Both the position numbers and the translations under genes were made by a program. A stretch of 64,000 nucleotides of DNA from positions 1 to 64,000 of the forward strand of contig JAIXSK010000028.1 in the NCBI GenBank assembly GCA_027484725.1, written 5' to 3'. The DNA is from Flavobacterium sp. GTDB taxonomy: Bacteria > Bacteroidota > Bacteroidia > Flavobacteriales > Flavobacteriaceae. The notes beneath the pieces were generated by a model, which saw only the letters and a list, made by a program, of their open reading frames with translations, ran no database searches and was not told where the DNA came from. Below are positions 30,103 to 38,501 of the stretch, piece after piece (position 1 is the first letter of the stretch; every line of letters starts with the position of its first letter).

Positions 30103-30675
30103 ATGGAAAATGCACGTAAAAACCCCGAATCGTCTTCGGAGGAAAACACCGCTCATTTAAGACCTTCCAAAAATCGCTTTGACGGAGCGACAGGTCTGCG
30201 CGAACTTATGTTGCTTGAGCTGCAAGCTTTGTATTTTACAGAGAAAATGCTGGTAAAGGCCTTTCCGAAAATAATCAAAAATGCTTGTACCTTTGAGCTT
30301 ATTGAAACCATCAGCCAACATGCCGATACCACCAAAAAACAAATCATCCGCATTGAAGACAGTTTTGAAGAGCTGACTGAAAAACCCATCATGCAACGTT
30401 GCGAAGCCATTGAAAACATGCTCGACGAAATAGAACAAATCATGGATGCCACCAAGTTTGGAATTGTGCGCGATGCCGGAATTGTACTGAGTTTACACAA
30501 GATTGAGCACTACGAAATAGCCGCCTACAGCATTTTAGAAACCTATGCCGAAAACTTGCGCGAAGAACAAATCCAGCAATGGATTCACTTATCGCTCAAT
30601 GAGGAAAAAATTGCACAAATGAAACTCGCCAAGATTGCCACTACACTCAGATTTTACAGAGAGAGCAACCATTAG
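30103..30675 (+). CDS. DUF892 (YciE-like ferritin-fold) protein
   Basis: The 190-residue product has a disordered N-terminal 30 residues, then the DUF892 start GLRELMLLELQALYFTEKML followed by four long helices. Glu and His residues recur at positions expected for a ferritin-like diiron core (ELQALY, ISQHADTTKKQ, LHKIEHYEIAAYS). Members of this family in enterobacteria (YciE/YciF) respond to stress; the role here is unknown. The gene is single and converges with the DUF1801 gene, with overlapping stop codons. Confidence 0.85.
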   Translation: MENARKNPESSSEENTAHLRPSKNRFDGATGLRELMLLELQALYFTEKMLVKAFPKIIKNACTFELIETISQHADTTKKQIIRIEDSFEELTEKPIMQRCEAIENMLDEIEQIMDATKFGIVRDAGIVLSLHKIEHYEIAAYSILETYAENLREEQIQQWIHLSLNEEKIAQMKLAKIATTLRFYRESNH

Positions 30676-31130
30676 CTGCGTACAAAAGCGCTTTCATAGC
30701 AGTCAATCCACTGCTGAACAGTCATTTTTTGAGCCAACTCGGCAATGAGTTCATAAGGAATATCGCTTACTTTTTTAAAGCGAATACAACTTTTGCCCAT
30801 GTCGAGCTTGGTTTTGCTGTGCTTGGGATATTCAGATACAAACCAATCATACAAGTCTTTTTGGGCGTACATACCCATATGATAGAGCGCAATGAAGTTT
30901 TTTTGCGAAGCCACCGATAAAAAAGGCAACGGAAGTTTGGAGTCGCAGTGATAACCTTTCGGATACAATGCATGGGGCACTACATAACCTAACATACCGT
31001 AAATCATTTGCTCCTGAAAACCTTCGGGCAAATTTTGTTGGATGGCCGTTATAATTTTTTCGAGTGCTTCTTGTCGGTCCGTCGGAAGTGCATGAAGATA
31101 TTCTTCAATGGTAGTTGCTGCTGAAGTCAT
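30672..31130 (-). CDS. DUF1801 family protein
   Basis: The 152-residue product has the DUF1801 pattern: TTIEEYLHALPTDRQEAL near the N-terminus, the core YGMLGYVVP and the C-terminal GKSCIRFKKVSDIPYELIAE. These proteins have a YdhG-like alpha/beta fold of unknown biochemical role. The C-terminal LAQKMTVQQWIDCYE ends in a helix. Its stop overlaps that of the DUF892 gene on the other strand by 4 nt. Confidence 0.82.
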   Translation of the reverse strand: MTSAATTIEEYLHALPTDRQEALEKIITAIQQNLPEGFQEQMIYGMLGYVVPHALYPKGYHCDSKLPLPFLSVASQKNFIALYHMGMYAQKDLYDWFVSEYPKHSKTKLDMGKSCIRFKKVSDIPYELIAELAQKMTVQQWIDCYESAFVRS

Positions 31131-31222
31131 AAATAACTTTTGATGTTCGTGTGGCCAAGTTAGTAAATTCAGTTCGTTTTTGAAATTAAATTCATACTTT
31201 TAGCCAGCAAATTCTCTAAAGT

Positions 31223-32308
31223 ATGAGCCACAAAAACCCCTTGCGGACTGACAAAACTTGTCTCAATTGTCGCTATGTAGTACAAGATCGTTTTTGTCCG
31301 AACTGCGGTCAAGAAAATACCGATACGCGCAAAACATTTTACCACCTTTTTGTGCATTTCTTTGAAGATTTGACCCATTATGAAAATGCTTTCTGGAAAA
31401 CCATCCGCAATTTGCTTTTTAAACCATCCGCACTGACCAAAGAATATTTGTCAGGCAAGCGATTGTCTTATTTAGCTCCGGTGAGACTGTATATTTTTAT
31501 CAGTTTTGTGACTTTTTTTGCGTTTGCCATCATTCCGGACTCAGAAGAAAAAAGCGACGGTAACTTTATTAAAATCAATGAGACCGGCAAGAAAGCCATT
31601 GAGCAAGAAAAAAATGCCGATTACCAACGTAGGGTCAAAAAAGTAGATCAAATGCTTCAGATGGGGGCCATCAATCAAAAAGAAGCTGACTCCATCAAAA
31701 AAGAAATCGCCATTGCTTCAAATAAAATGGCCAAGAAAAGTTTCATGAATTTCGGTTACAAATCAGTTGAAGAAATTGATTCATTGTATAAATACGGCAA
31801 AGGTGAAGATGAAATGTCTGAAATTGAATACACTCTGGCGCGAAAGGCACAATTGGTAAACGAAAATAACACCGGCGATGAAATCGGGCACAAATTCAAG
31901 GAATCTTTCATTCATAACTTTCCGAAAGTATTATTTATTTACATGCCGATTTTTGCGGTTTTCTTGTGGCTGTTTCACAACAAAAAACGTTGGTATTATT
32001 TTGATCACGGCATTTTCACACTGCATTACTTTTCTTTTTTATTGTTAATTGCACTGTTACTGTTTATCTTGAATCGGTTGTTTTCATCGGTTTTGGGCGC
32101 TGACAATGCTAAAATGATTGTACAAATTTTATACTCATGCGGATTTCTGTGGATGTTCTATTACTTTTTTCCGGCACATCATCGATTTTACGGAGAATCC
32201 AGAACCGTATCTTTTTTTAAAAGCATCTTTTTATTTTTCATCAATTCAATATTTATACTCGCCTTTCTGATTCTGTTTATGATTTATACCTTTATTAATT
32301 TAGAATAA
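31223..32308 (+). CDS. DUF3667 membrane protein with zinc ribbon
   Basis: The N-terminus carries a zinc ribbon, CLNC followed by FCPNCGQ (residues 13-31), then the family core YHLFVHFFEDLTHYENAF and LSGKRLSYLAPVRLY, and five or six membrane helices. A hydrophilic, Lys/Glu-rich insert of about 120 residues separates the first helix from the rest and is absent from the second DUF3667 protein in this window. The family is common in Bacteroidota and its function is unknown. It starts a three-gene operon with an M28 peptidase 6 nt downstream. Confidence 0.85.
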   Translation: MSHKNPLRTDKTCLNCRYVVQDRFCPNCGQENTDTRKTFYHLFVHFFEDLTHYENAFWKTIRNLLFKPSALTKEYLSGKRLSYLAPVRLYIFISFVTFFAFAIIPDSEEKSDGNFIKINETGKKAIEQEKNADYQRRVKKVDQMLQMGAINQKEADSIKKEIAIASNKMAKKSFMNFGYKSVEEIDSLYKYGKGEDEMSEIEYTLARKAQLVNENNTGDEIGHKFKESFIHNFPKVLFIYMPIFAVFLWLFHNKKRWYYFDHGIFTLHYFSFLLLIALLLFILNRLFSSVLGADNAKMIVQILYSCGFLWMFYYFFPAHHRFYGESRTVSFFKSIFLFFINSIFILAFLILFMIYTFINLE

Positions 32309-32314
32309 AAGCCT

Positions 32315-33325
32315 ATGAAAAAAGTTCTTCTTAGCATCAGTGCTGCACTACTCATTGGGTGTGGCGCTCAAAAAGAAAACACTGATTTTGCGCGTCAGTA
32401 CATGCAAACCATTACTTCAGCAGAACTCAAAACTTTGCTTACAGTGGTAGCCTCTGACGAAATGGAAGGCCGTGACACCGGAACCGAAGGCCAAAAAAAG
32501 GCCGGACGTTATCTGATTGAGCAATACAAAAACTTTGGAATTCCTTATCCAAAAGGTGCTAACAGCTATTATCAACCCATTTCTGCAGCTTATCTCAATG
32601 CCAAATACAAAGAGAATATGTCTGACTCTGAAAATATTTGGGCCTTTATTGAAGGAAGTGAAAAACCTGATGAAATTGTAGTGGTTTCGGCGCATTACGA
32701 CCATGTTGGTATCAAAAACGGAGAAGTTTACAACGGTGCTGATGACGACGGTTCAGGAACCGTTTCATTGGTTGAAATTGCGCGTGCCTTTGCCCAAGCC
32801 AAAAAAGAAGGTCATGGCCCGAAACGTTCAGTTTTGATCCTGCATGTAACTGGCGAAGAACACGGTTTGCATGGTTCAAGATATTATTCTGAACATCCGC
32901 TTTTTCCGTTGGCCAATACAGTTTGCGACGTAAACATTGATATGATTGGCCGCCGCGATGAATTCCACAGCAAAAGCAACAACTATATTTATGTGATTGG
33001 TTCAGATTATTTGTCGAGCGATTTGTTCAACATCTGCGAAAGCACCAATAAAAAATATACCCAACTGAGTTTGGATTACAAATACAACGACCGACAAGAT
33101 CCGAACCGATTTTACTATCGGTCAGACCATTACAACTTTGCCAAAAACGGCATTCCATCGGTGTTTTTATTCAGCGGAACCCATGAAGATTATCATAAAC
33201 CGGGCGATGATGTTGAAAAAATTGAATTTGACGCACTCACCAAACGAGCTCAATATGCGTTTTCTATTGCCTGGGAAGTAGCCAACCGACCTTCAAAATT
33301 AATGGTAGATAAAGACGGAAAATAA
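32315..33325 (+). CDS. M28 family zinc peptidase, lipoprotein
   Basis: The product (336 residues) is a predicted lipoprotein, with lipobox LLIGC and Cys16. The M28 metal ligands are in place: His in VSAHYDHVG, Asp in NGADDDGSGT, the catalytic Glu pair in VTGEEHGLHG, Asp in VNIDMIGRRD and His in SGTHEDYHKPGD. It should remove N-terminal residues from peptides in the periplasm or at the cell surface. It is separated by one base from the alpha/beta hydrolase, so the three-gene unit may serve peptide breakdown. Confidence 0.93.
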   Translation: MKKVLLSISAALLIGCGAQKENTDFARQYMQTITSAELKTLLTVVASDEMEGRDTGTEGQKKAGRYLIEQYKNFGIPYPKGANSYYQPISAAYLNAKYKENMSDSENIWAFIEGSEKPDEIVVVSAHYDHVGIKNGEVYNGADDDGSGTVSLVEIARAFAQAKKEGHGPKRSVLILHVTGEEHGLHGSRYYSEHPLFPLANTVCDVNIDMIGRRDEFHSKSNNYIYVIGSDYLSSDLFNICESTNKKYTQLSLDYKYNDRQDPNRFYYRSDHYNFAKNGIPSVFLFSGTHEDYHKPGDDVEKIEFDALTKRAQYAFSIAWEVANRPSKLMVDKDGK

Positions 33326-33326
33326 G

Positions 33327-34262
33327 ATGAAAAAAAATGTATTCCTTTTTGTATTTGGATTGATTTGCAGCATTCAATTACATGCTCAGAATTTATACAG
33401 CAAAGCTTATGGCGATGCTCAAAACCCGGCTATGATTTTCTTGCACGGTGGCCCGGGTTACAGCAGTGCTGGTTTTGAAATTTCTACAGCCCAAAAATTG
33501 GCCGACCAAGGTTTTTTTGTGATTGTTTATGACCGACGCGGCGAAGGAAAATCAGGCGAACTCAAATCAAAATATGTGTTTTCAGAGATTTTTGAAGATT
33601 TGAATGCGCTGTACAACCAATATAAAATTACCCAAGCAACCTTGCTCGGTCACAGTTTTGGCGGAGTCGTGGCGACTTTGTTTGCTGAGAAGAATCCGCA
33701 AAAAGTAAATGCGGTGGTTTTGATTGATGCGCCGGTCGACATACAACAAACTTTTAAAACCATTTTAAATTCATCGCGAAAAATCTATCAAGCCAATAAT
33801 GACAAAACCAATTTGGCTTGGTTGGATAAGATTGAAAAAATGGATCCGAAATTTGAAGAATACGCCACTTACACTTTTGCCCATGCTATGCTCAACGGTT
33901 TTTACACCCCAAAACATATGAGTAATGAAGCAAAAAAAATATACAATGAAGCGGCCAAAAGTTCTGATTTTAAATTTATGACCGAAATGAATCCTGAAGC
34001 ACCGCGCGGTTATCTTAAATCTGAAAAATACACCTCTTTAGATATTACAAAAAACCTGCATACCCTATTGGCCAATAAAATCAAGGTGTATGGCATTTAT
34101 GGTCAAGAAGACGGATTGTTCTCACCGGAACAAATCAAAGCACTTCAGGCAATTATTGGCACTGAAAATGTTTATTATGTCCCTGAAGCTTCACACAATG
34201 TGTTTATGGATCAGCAAACTTTATTCTTGAATTTTCTCAAAAATAAATTCAAAAAGAAATAA
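33327..34262 (+). CDS. Exported alpha/beta hydrolase, S33-like
   Basis: The 311-residue product has a signal peptide ending near CSIQLHAQ. The oxyanion motif FLHGGPGYSS is the form found in proline iminopeptidases and related S33 enzymes. The nucleophile elbow is LLGHSFGGVVA, the acid is Asp in GQEDGLFS and the His is in EASHNVF. It could be a proline-specific aminopeptidase or another esterase; the sequence alone does not decide. It ends the DUF3667-M28 operon and is followed by a strong terminator. Confidence 0.88.
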   Translation: MKKNVFLFVFGLICSIQLHAQNLYSKAYGDAQNPAMIFLHGGPGYSSAGFEISTAQKLADQGFFVIVYDRRGEGKSGELKSKYVFSEIFEDLNALYNQYKITQATLLGHSFGGVVATLFAEKNPQKVNAVVLIDAPVDIQQTFKTILNSSRKIYQANNDKTNLAWLDKIEKMDPKFEEYATYTFAHAMLNGFYTPKHMSNEAKKIYNEAAKSSDFKFMTEMNPEAPRGYLKSEKYTSLDITKNLHTLLANKIKVYGIYGQEDGLFSPEQIKALQAIIGTENVYYVPEASHNVFMDQQTLFLNFLKNKFKKK

Positions 34263-34264
34263 AC

Positions 34265-34300
34265 AAAAAAAGCCTCGGAATACACCGAGGCTTTTATTTT
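34265..34300. terminator. Bidirectional terminator
   Basis: AGCCTCGG (34271-34278) pairs with CCGAGGCT (34285-34292), flanked by A and T tracts. It ends the hydrolase operon on the plus strand and the tRNA-His transcript on the minus strand. Confidence 0.8.
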
Positions 34301-34376
34301 GGGTGGCTGACCGGGTTCGAACCGGCGACCCGCGGCACCACAAACCGCTACTCTAACCAGCTGAGCTACAACCACC
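34301..34376 (-). tRNA. tRNA-His (anticodon GTG)
   Basis: On the minus strand the sequence folds as a cloverleaf: acceptor GTGGTTG/CAGCCAC, D-arm GCTC...GAGT, an anticodon stem of GCGGT/GCCGC around TTGTGGT with anticodon GTG, and a T-arm with GGTTCGAACC. An extra G precedes the acceptor stem and pairs with a C discriminator, the hallmark of tRNA-His. The 3' CCA is not encoded. The exact end is uncertain by one base. Confidence 0.93.
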
Positions 34377-34436
34377 ATTTAGACGAGCGCAAATGTATTG
34401 TAAAAGTTTTATTTTGCAAAGAAATAATTTAAAAAA

Positions 34437-35153
34437 TTACAGCAAATCTGCTAAACTATTGACGGCCAAATATCTCTCTACAGTATAGCCCTCAGCGTAA
34501 TCAGTTCCGATGATTCTTCCAAACTCTCTGGTGCGGGAATTCAAGCTTTCTAAAAAGTTTTTGGTGGCAATAGGCGTTTCAGGTTCGTTGCTGTTCGGAT
34601 TGTAAAACTGCGAACCATATGCTAAAATAGATTCTATTCTTTTTTCATTATATCCGGTGATGTCTACTACAAAATCAGGTTCAATATTTTTCCATTGAAT
34701 GTAATGATAGACTTGCTTAGGTCGCCAAGCAGATTGCTTTTGTCCTTGATATTCTGTTTCAACTTTGATCAAACCCGATAAGAAACAGGCTTCTGAAACA
34801 AGCTTACTGCCTTTGGCGTGATCAATATGCCGATCATCAATGGCATTACAAATAACAATTTCAGGTTGATACTTGCGAATCATTTGAATAACTGCCAACT
34901 GATGCGGCTCATCATTAACAAAAAAACCGTCGCGCATTTGCAAGTTCTCTCGCACAGAAACACCCAAAATTTGAGCGGCCGCCATCGCTTCTTGATCGCG
35001 CAATTCAGCAGTTCCGCGCGTTCCGAGTTCGCCACGCGTTAAATCAACAATACCCACTTTTTTGCCCAAAGCTACTTCTTTGGCAATGGTTCCGCTACAG
35101 CCTAATTCTACATCGTCTGGGTGCGCACCAAAGGCTAAAATATCTAGTTTCAT
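34437..35153 (-). CDS. bshB1: Bacillithiol biosynthesis deacetylase BshB1
   Basis: BshB1 removes the acetyl group from GlcNAc-malate during synthesis of the low-molecular-weight thiol bacillithiol. The 238-residue product is a LmbE/PIG-L family metalloenzyme. The zinc motif is AFGAHPDDVELGC, with the third ligand in NAIDDRHIDHAKGSKL. The RGELGTRGTAELRDQEA segment is typical of BshB1 and separates it from other PIG-L enzymes. A TATTTTTG box lies about 16 nt before the start. The adjacent isochorismate synthase belongs to another pathway. Confidence 0.92.
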   Translation of the reverse strand: MKLDILAFGAHPDDVELGCSGTIAKEVALGKKVGIVDLTRGELGTRGTAELRDQEAMAAAQILGVSVRENLQMRDGFFVNDEPHQLAVIQMIRKYQPEIVICNAIDDRHIDHAKGSKLVSEACFLSGLIKVETEYQGQKQSAWRPKQVYHYIQWKNIEPDFVVDITGYNEKRIESILAYGSQFYNPNSNEPETPIATKNFLESLNSRTREFGRIIGTDYAEGYTVERYLAVNSLADLL

Positions 35154-35183
35154 AACTTAAATTTGGTTCAAAAATAAAGAATC

Positions 35184-36248
35184 CTACAATACCATTTTCA
35201 TGGTTTGTGCTTTGTGGACGGTTTCAAGCCATTCTTGCTCCGGATGACTATCGCGCGTGATGCCGCCACCCACATACAATATGATTTTTGTTGATGGGTT
35301 CAAGGGCGATGCAACCACTTGCAAACAGCGCAAATTCACAAATAAATCAGTCAATTGATTTAGGTTGAGTTCCCCCAAAAAACCCGAATAATAAGCCCGA
35401 TCATAGCCTTCATTTTGCAGAATAAAACTTCGGGCTTCGGCTTTTGGAAAACCGCAAACCGCAGGTGTTGGATGCAAAAAAGCAATGATGTTTTTGAGTT
35501 GATTTTGCTCTGTCTTTGCTCGAATATCGCTTCGAAGATGCCATAATTTTCCGGCCTGAATTGAATAGGGCGCTGAATTTTCTATTTCTGAGGTATATTT
35601 TTTTAATCCATCCAAGATAAAATCGGTCACAAATTGCTGTTCTTGCTTTTCTTTTTCACCCCAAATTGGCAGCTGCTGCGCTTGCATCAATTGAGTTCCG
35701 GCCACTGACATGGTGGTCAATTGACCGTCAGAAAAATGAACCAGTTGCTCTGCAAAAGCGCCCAACCACATCCCTACTTTTGGGTGATAGAAGCAATACG
35801 CAAAAGCCGTCGGATATAAATCAACCATGCGTAAAAAAACTTCAGCCCAGTCAAAATGTTTGATTTCAAGTGATTCTGATCGTGACAAAACTACTTTTTC
35901 AAACTGACCTGAACGGATTGCTTCAATGCCTTTTTGAACGAGTTGTTCGTGAAAAACTTGCGCCTTATCATGAGCAAACGAATCAATTTCTGTTGTTTTG
36001 GAATAATTCAAAACTGAGTAATCTGCCCCAACCCATGTGGCTCTTTCAGCTGGAATCAAAACCGGAATTCCGCTAAAAGGTGCTAGAACAAATCCTGATT
36101 CTGAATAATCATCAACCGTATATAAAACATCATCTTGCTGCAAGAAAGCTTGAATTTTTTGACTTTGTGGTTTGCGATAAACCACAAACGGAAGCGACTG
36201 CTCTTGTTGTTTTTTGAGTTGATCTAGAAGCGAAGTGAGTTGATTCAT
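35184..36248 (-). CDS. menF: Isochorismate synthase (chorismate-binding)
   Basis: This enzyme converts chorismate to isochorismate, the entry to menaquinone. The 354-residue product has a weakly conserved N-terminal third and the chorismate-binding domain, with TMSVAGTQ, HPTPAVCGFPKAEA and YSGFLGELN. The AFAEQLVHFSDG segment replaces the more usual SPERLV form. It overlaps the thioesterase gene by 4 nt (ATGA), so the two are translationally coupled. An anthranilate-synthase-like role is less likely, as no glutamine amidotransferase partner is near. Menaquinone is the main respiratory quinone of Bacteroidota. Confidence 0.86.
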   Translation of the reverse strand: MNQLTSLLDQLKKQQEQSLPFVVYRKPQSQKIQAFLQQDDVLYTVDDYSESGFVLAPFSGIPVLIPAERATWVGADYSVLNYSKTTEIDSFAHDKAQVFHEQLVQKGIEAIRSGQFEKVVLSRSESLEIKHFDWAEVFLRMVDLYPTAFAYCFYHPKVGMWLGAFAEQLVHFSDGQLTTMSVAGTQLMQAQQLPIWGEKEKQEQQFVTDFILDGLKKYTSEIENSAPYSIQAGKLWHLRSDIRAKTEQNQLKNIIAFLHPTPAVCGFPKAEARSFILQNEGYDRAYYSGFLGELNLNQLTDLFVNLRCLQVVASPLNPSTKIILYVGGGITRDSHPEQEWLETVHKAQTMKMVL

Positions 36249-36673
36249 GCTTTGCGTTTGGGTAAAACCATGTTGGTGAGTTTACAAAGCGAAATCAAAT
36301 CGCCTTTTTCATCGGTGATTTTAATTTCCCAGAGGTGAATGCTACGCCCTTTGTGGATGATGCGCGCCGTTCCGGTAACCATGCCTTCGCGTTTGGCTTT
36401 GAGGTGATTCGCGGCAATTTCTATTCCGCGCACTTCACTAACTTGGTTGTTGATGAACAACATCGAGGCCGCACTTCCGACACTTTCGGCCAAAGCCACA
36501 CTCGCGCCGCCGTGTAACAATCCCATCGGTTGATGCACTCTGGAATTTACGGGCATTTGCGCTACCAAGAAATCTTCGCCGGCATCAATAAAATCAATTT
36601 GTAAAGTTTCCATCAAACTATTCTTGCCAAACGAATTACACAAGGCAAGCATTTCATCACGTGATAAGGCCAT
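36245..36673 (-). CDS. Hotdog-fold thioesterase, PaaI/MenI type
   Basis: The 142-residue product shows the PaaI/YbgC-like hotdog motif PMGLLHGGASVALAESVGS, with the catalytic Glu in LAESVGS. Because it overlaps an isochorismate synthase gene, hydrolysis of 1,4-dihydroxy-2-naphthoyl-CoA in menaquinone synthesis is the best guess. The next steps of the pathway (menD, menB) are not in the window. The gene opens the operon and has a good promoter in front. Confidence 0.85.
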   Translation of the reverse strand: MALSRDEMLALCNSFGKNSLMETLQIDFIDAGEDFLVAQMPVNSRVHQPMGLLHGGASVALAESVGSAASMLFINNQVSEVRGIEIAANHLKAKREGMVTGTARIIHKGRSIHLWEIKITDEKGDLISLCKLTNMVLPKRKA

Positions 36674-36686
36674 CTTTTTTTTGCTG

Positions 36687-36714
36687 CAAAATTAAAAGTT
36701 CTGTTCATCTTCAA
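36687..36714 (-). promoter_or_regulatory. Promoter of the thioesterase-menF operon
   Basis: TTG (36714-36712), 17 nt, TAATTTTG (36694-36687) on the minus strand, fitting TTG-N17-20-TANNTTTG. The -7 box lies 13 nt before the start codon, so the leader would be very short. Confidence 0.55.
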
Positions 36715-36810
36715 AGCAACTCAATTCAGAAAGATATCATAAAATTACTTTTTAATCGTTGTGGTGTGATATTGCAAATTAAAACTTATTTTTACCCAAA
36801 ATACATTGAA

Positions 36811-38403
36811 ATGCGTCAACTCATTTGTTTGCTTTTTGTAGCCTTTATGGTTTCGTTAAGTTCTTGTCGTAAAGATTTTGACACGGTTCCCAGCGACGGA
36901 AATCTCAGTTTTTCAAAAGACACGGTTTATCTCGATACCGTTTTTACCAATATTGGTTCAAGCACCTATACGCTCAAAGTGTACAACAACAGCAGTGACG
37001 ACATCAATATTCCCAATATTCAACTCAAAAATCCTGATTCAAAATACCGACTCATGGTAGATGGAATGACCGGTCTTGATGAAGACGGCAACGGCATTGG
37101 CGACGGACGCAAATTCAAAAATGTAGAACTACTGGCCAATGACAGCTTGTACATTTTTATTGAAACAACCGCTGATATAACGCAATTGGCCAACAACAAT
37201 CCAACCGAGTTTTTACATACAGATGATATTGTTTTTGATTCGGGCAGCAAAGAGCAAAAAGTCAATTTGGTTACTTTGATTAAAGACGCTTATTTTTTAT
37301 ATCCACACAAGAATGATCAAGGAATCAAAGAAAGTTTGCTCATTGGCACAGATGACAACGGCGATGAAATCCGGATCAACGGTTTTGAATTAGACCACAG
37401 CGATCCGGCCAATGGCGACGAATACCATTTCAACAACACCAAACCTTACGTTATTTACGGTTATGCCGGAGTTCCGAGTGGAGAAACACTGACTATTGAC
37501 CCAGGAGCACGTGTGTATTTTCATGCCGAATCCGGAATAGTGGTTCAATCAGGTGGTAGTTTGCACATCAACGGAGGCATTTCATCTGATCCGGCCCATC
37601 CACAACAAAATGAAGTCACTTTTGAAGGCGATCGATTGGAACCCCTTTTTGAAGATGTGCCCGGACAATGGGGTACAATATGGCTCAGACAAGGCAGTGT
37701 TGACAACCGAGTCAATCATTTAACACTAAAAAATGCATTGCTGGGCTTTTTGGTGGAGAATTGCCCGCTAGAGATCAACAACACACAAATTTACAATTCA
37801 GCCAACTTCGGAATACTCGCGCGTGCCGGTGCAATTACCTCAGAAAATCTTGTCATCAACTTGGCCGGACAAGCATCACTGGCTTGTGTATTAGGTGGAA
37901 ATTATCAATTTAAACATGGAACATTCAACAACAATTGGGTAGGTTCAAACCCGTTGGCTGTTTTAGTGAGTAACTACGAAAAATTAGCGGATAATAGTAA
38001 ACAGAGTAATGCTTTACAAAGTGCTAATTTCTACAATTGTATCATATACGGTAACAACAACGTCCAACTTTTTTTAGATGATATTGACTTTGAAAATAAC
38101 GATGTCGCATTCAATTATGATTTTCAAAACTGTTTAATCAAATTCAGAGACTACGGCACTTCGATAGAAAATAATCAAGCTTATAATTTTATTAGAAACG
38201 AGAATAACCCGTTCGGAAACATCAAAAACCAAAACCCCAATTTCTTTGATGTCAACGCCAACAAACTCAATATTGATGAGACTTCACCGGCCTATCAAAA
38301 AGGCAGTTTAAGCTTTTTGGTTCCGCTGGATATTTTGGGACAACCCCGCACCTCGAATCCACCGGATATGGGCGCTTATCAAAGTGCGCCTTTCCCGGAA
38401 TAA
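36811..38403 (+). CDS. Lipoprotein with predicted beta-helix region
   Basis: The product of 530 residues starts MRQLICLLFVAFMVSLSSC, with Cys19 as the lipobox residue; an upstream frame extension is discarded because it lacks a signal peptide. After the Cys comes RKDFD, which resembles a Bacteroidota lipoprotein surface-export signal. Residues about 40-130 form an Ig-like or beta-sandwich part, and about 230-450 look like a right-handed beta helix (DPGARVYFHAESGIVVQSGG, then short strands rich in Asn). Ligand and function are unknown. It lies between two divergent operons and is not part of either. Confidence 0.82.
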   Translation: MRQLICLLFVAFMVSLSSCRKDFDTVPSDGNLSFSKDTVYLDTVFTNIGSSTYTLKVYNNSSDDINIPNIQLKNPDSKYRLMVDGMTGLDEDGNGIGDGRKFKNVELLANDSLYIFIETTADITQLANNNPTEFLHTDDIVFDSGSKEQKVNLVTLIKDAYFLYPHKNDQGIKESLLIGTDDNGDEIRINGFELDHSDPANGDEYHFNNTKPYVIYGYAGVPSGETLTIDPGARVYFHAESGIVVQSGGSLHINGGISSDPAHPQQNEVTFEGDRLEPLFEDVPGQWGTIWLRQGSVDNRVNHLTLKNALLGFLVENCPLEINNTQIYNSANFGILARAGAITSENLVINLAGQASLACVLGGNYQFKHGTFNNNWVGSNPLAVLVSNYEKLADNSKQSNALQSANFYNCIIYGNNNVQLFLDDIDFENNDVAFNYDFQNCLIKFRDYGTSIENNQAYNFIRNENNPFGNIKNQNPNFFDVNANKLNIDETSPAYQKGSLSFLVPLDILGQPRTSNPPDMGAYQSAPFPE

Positions 38404-38440
38404 TTGTTCAAAAGTATCGGCAATTGTAGATAAAGTTTAG

Positions 38441-38470
38441 TTGTTTGCTGTCAATTTTGGGCTAAATTTG
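38441..38470 (+). promoter_or_regulatory. Promoter of purL
   Basis: TTG (38441-38443), 19 nt, TAAATTTG (38463-38470). The -7 box lies 31 nt before the purL start. Confidence 0.65.
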
Positions 38471-38501
38471 CCCCAACAACAACAACTAATATTCAACTAC
38501 A

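Noticed and set aside
34263..34300. Hairpin near tRNA-His considered as part of the tRNA
   Set aside because: The cloverleaf is complete without it, and the A/T tracts identify it as a bidirectional terminator.
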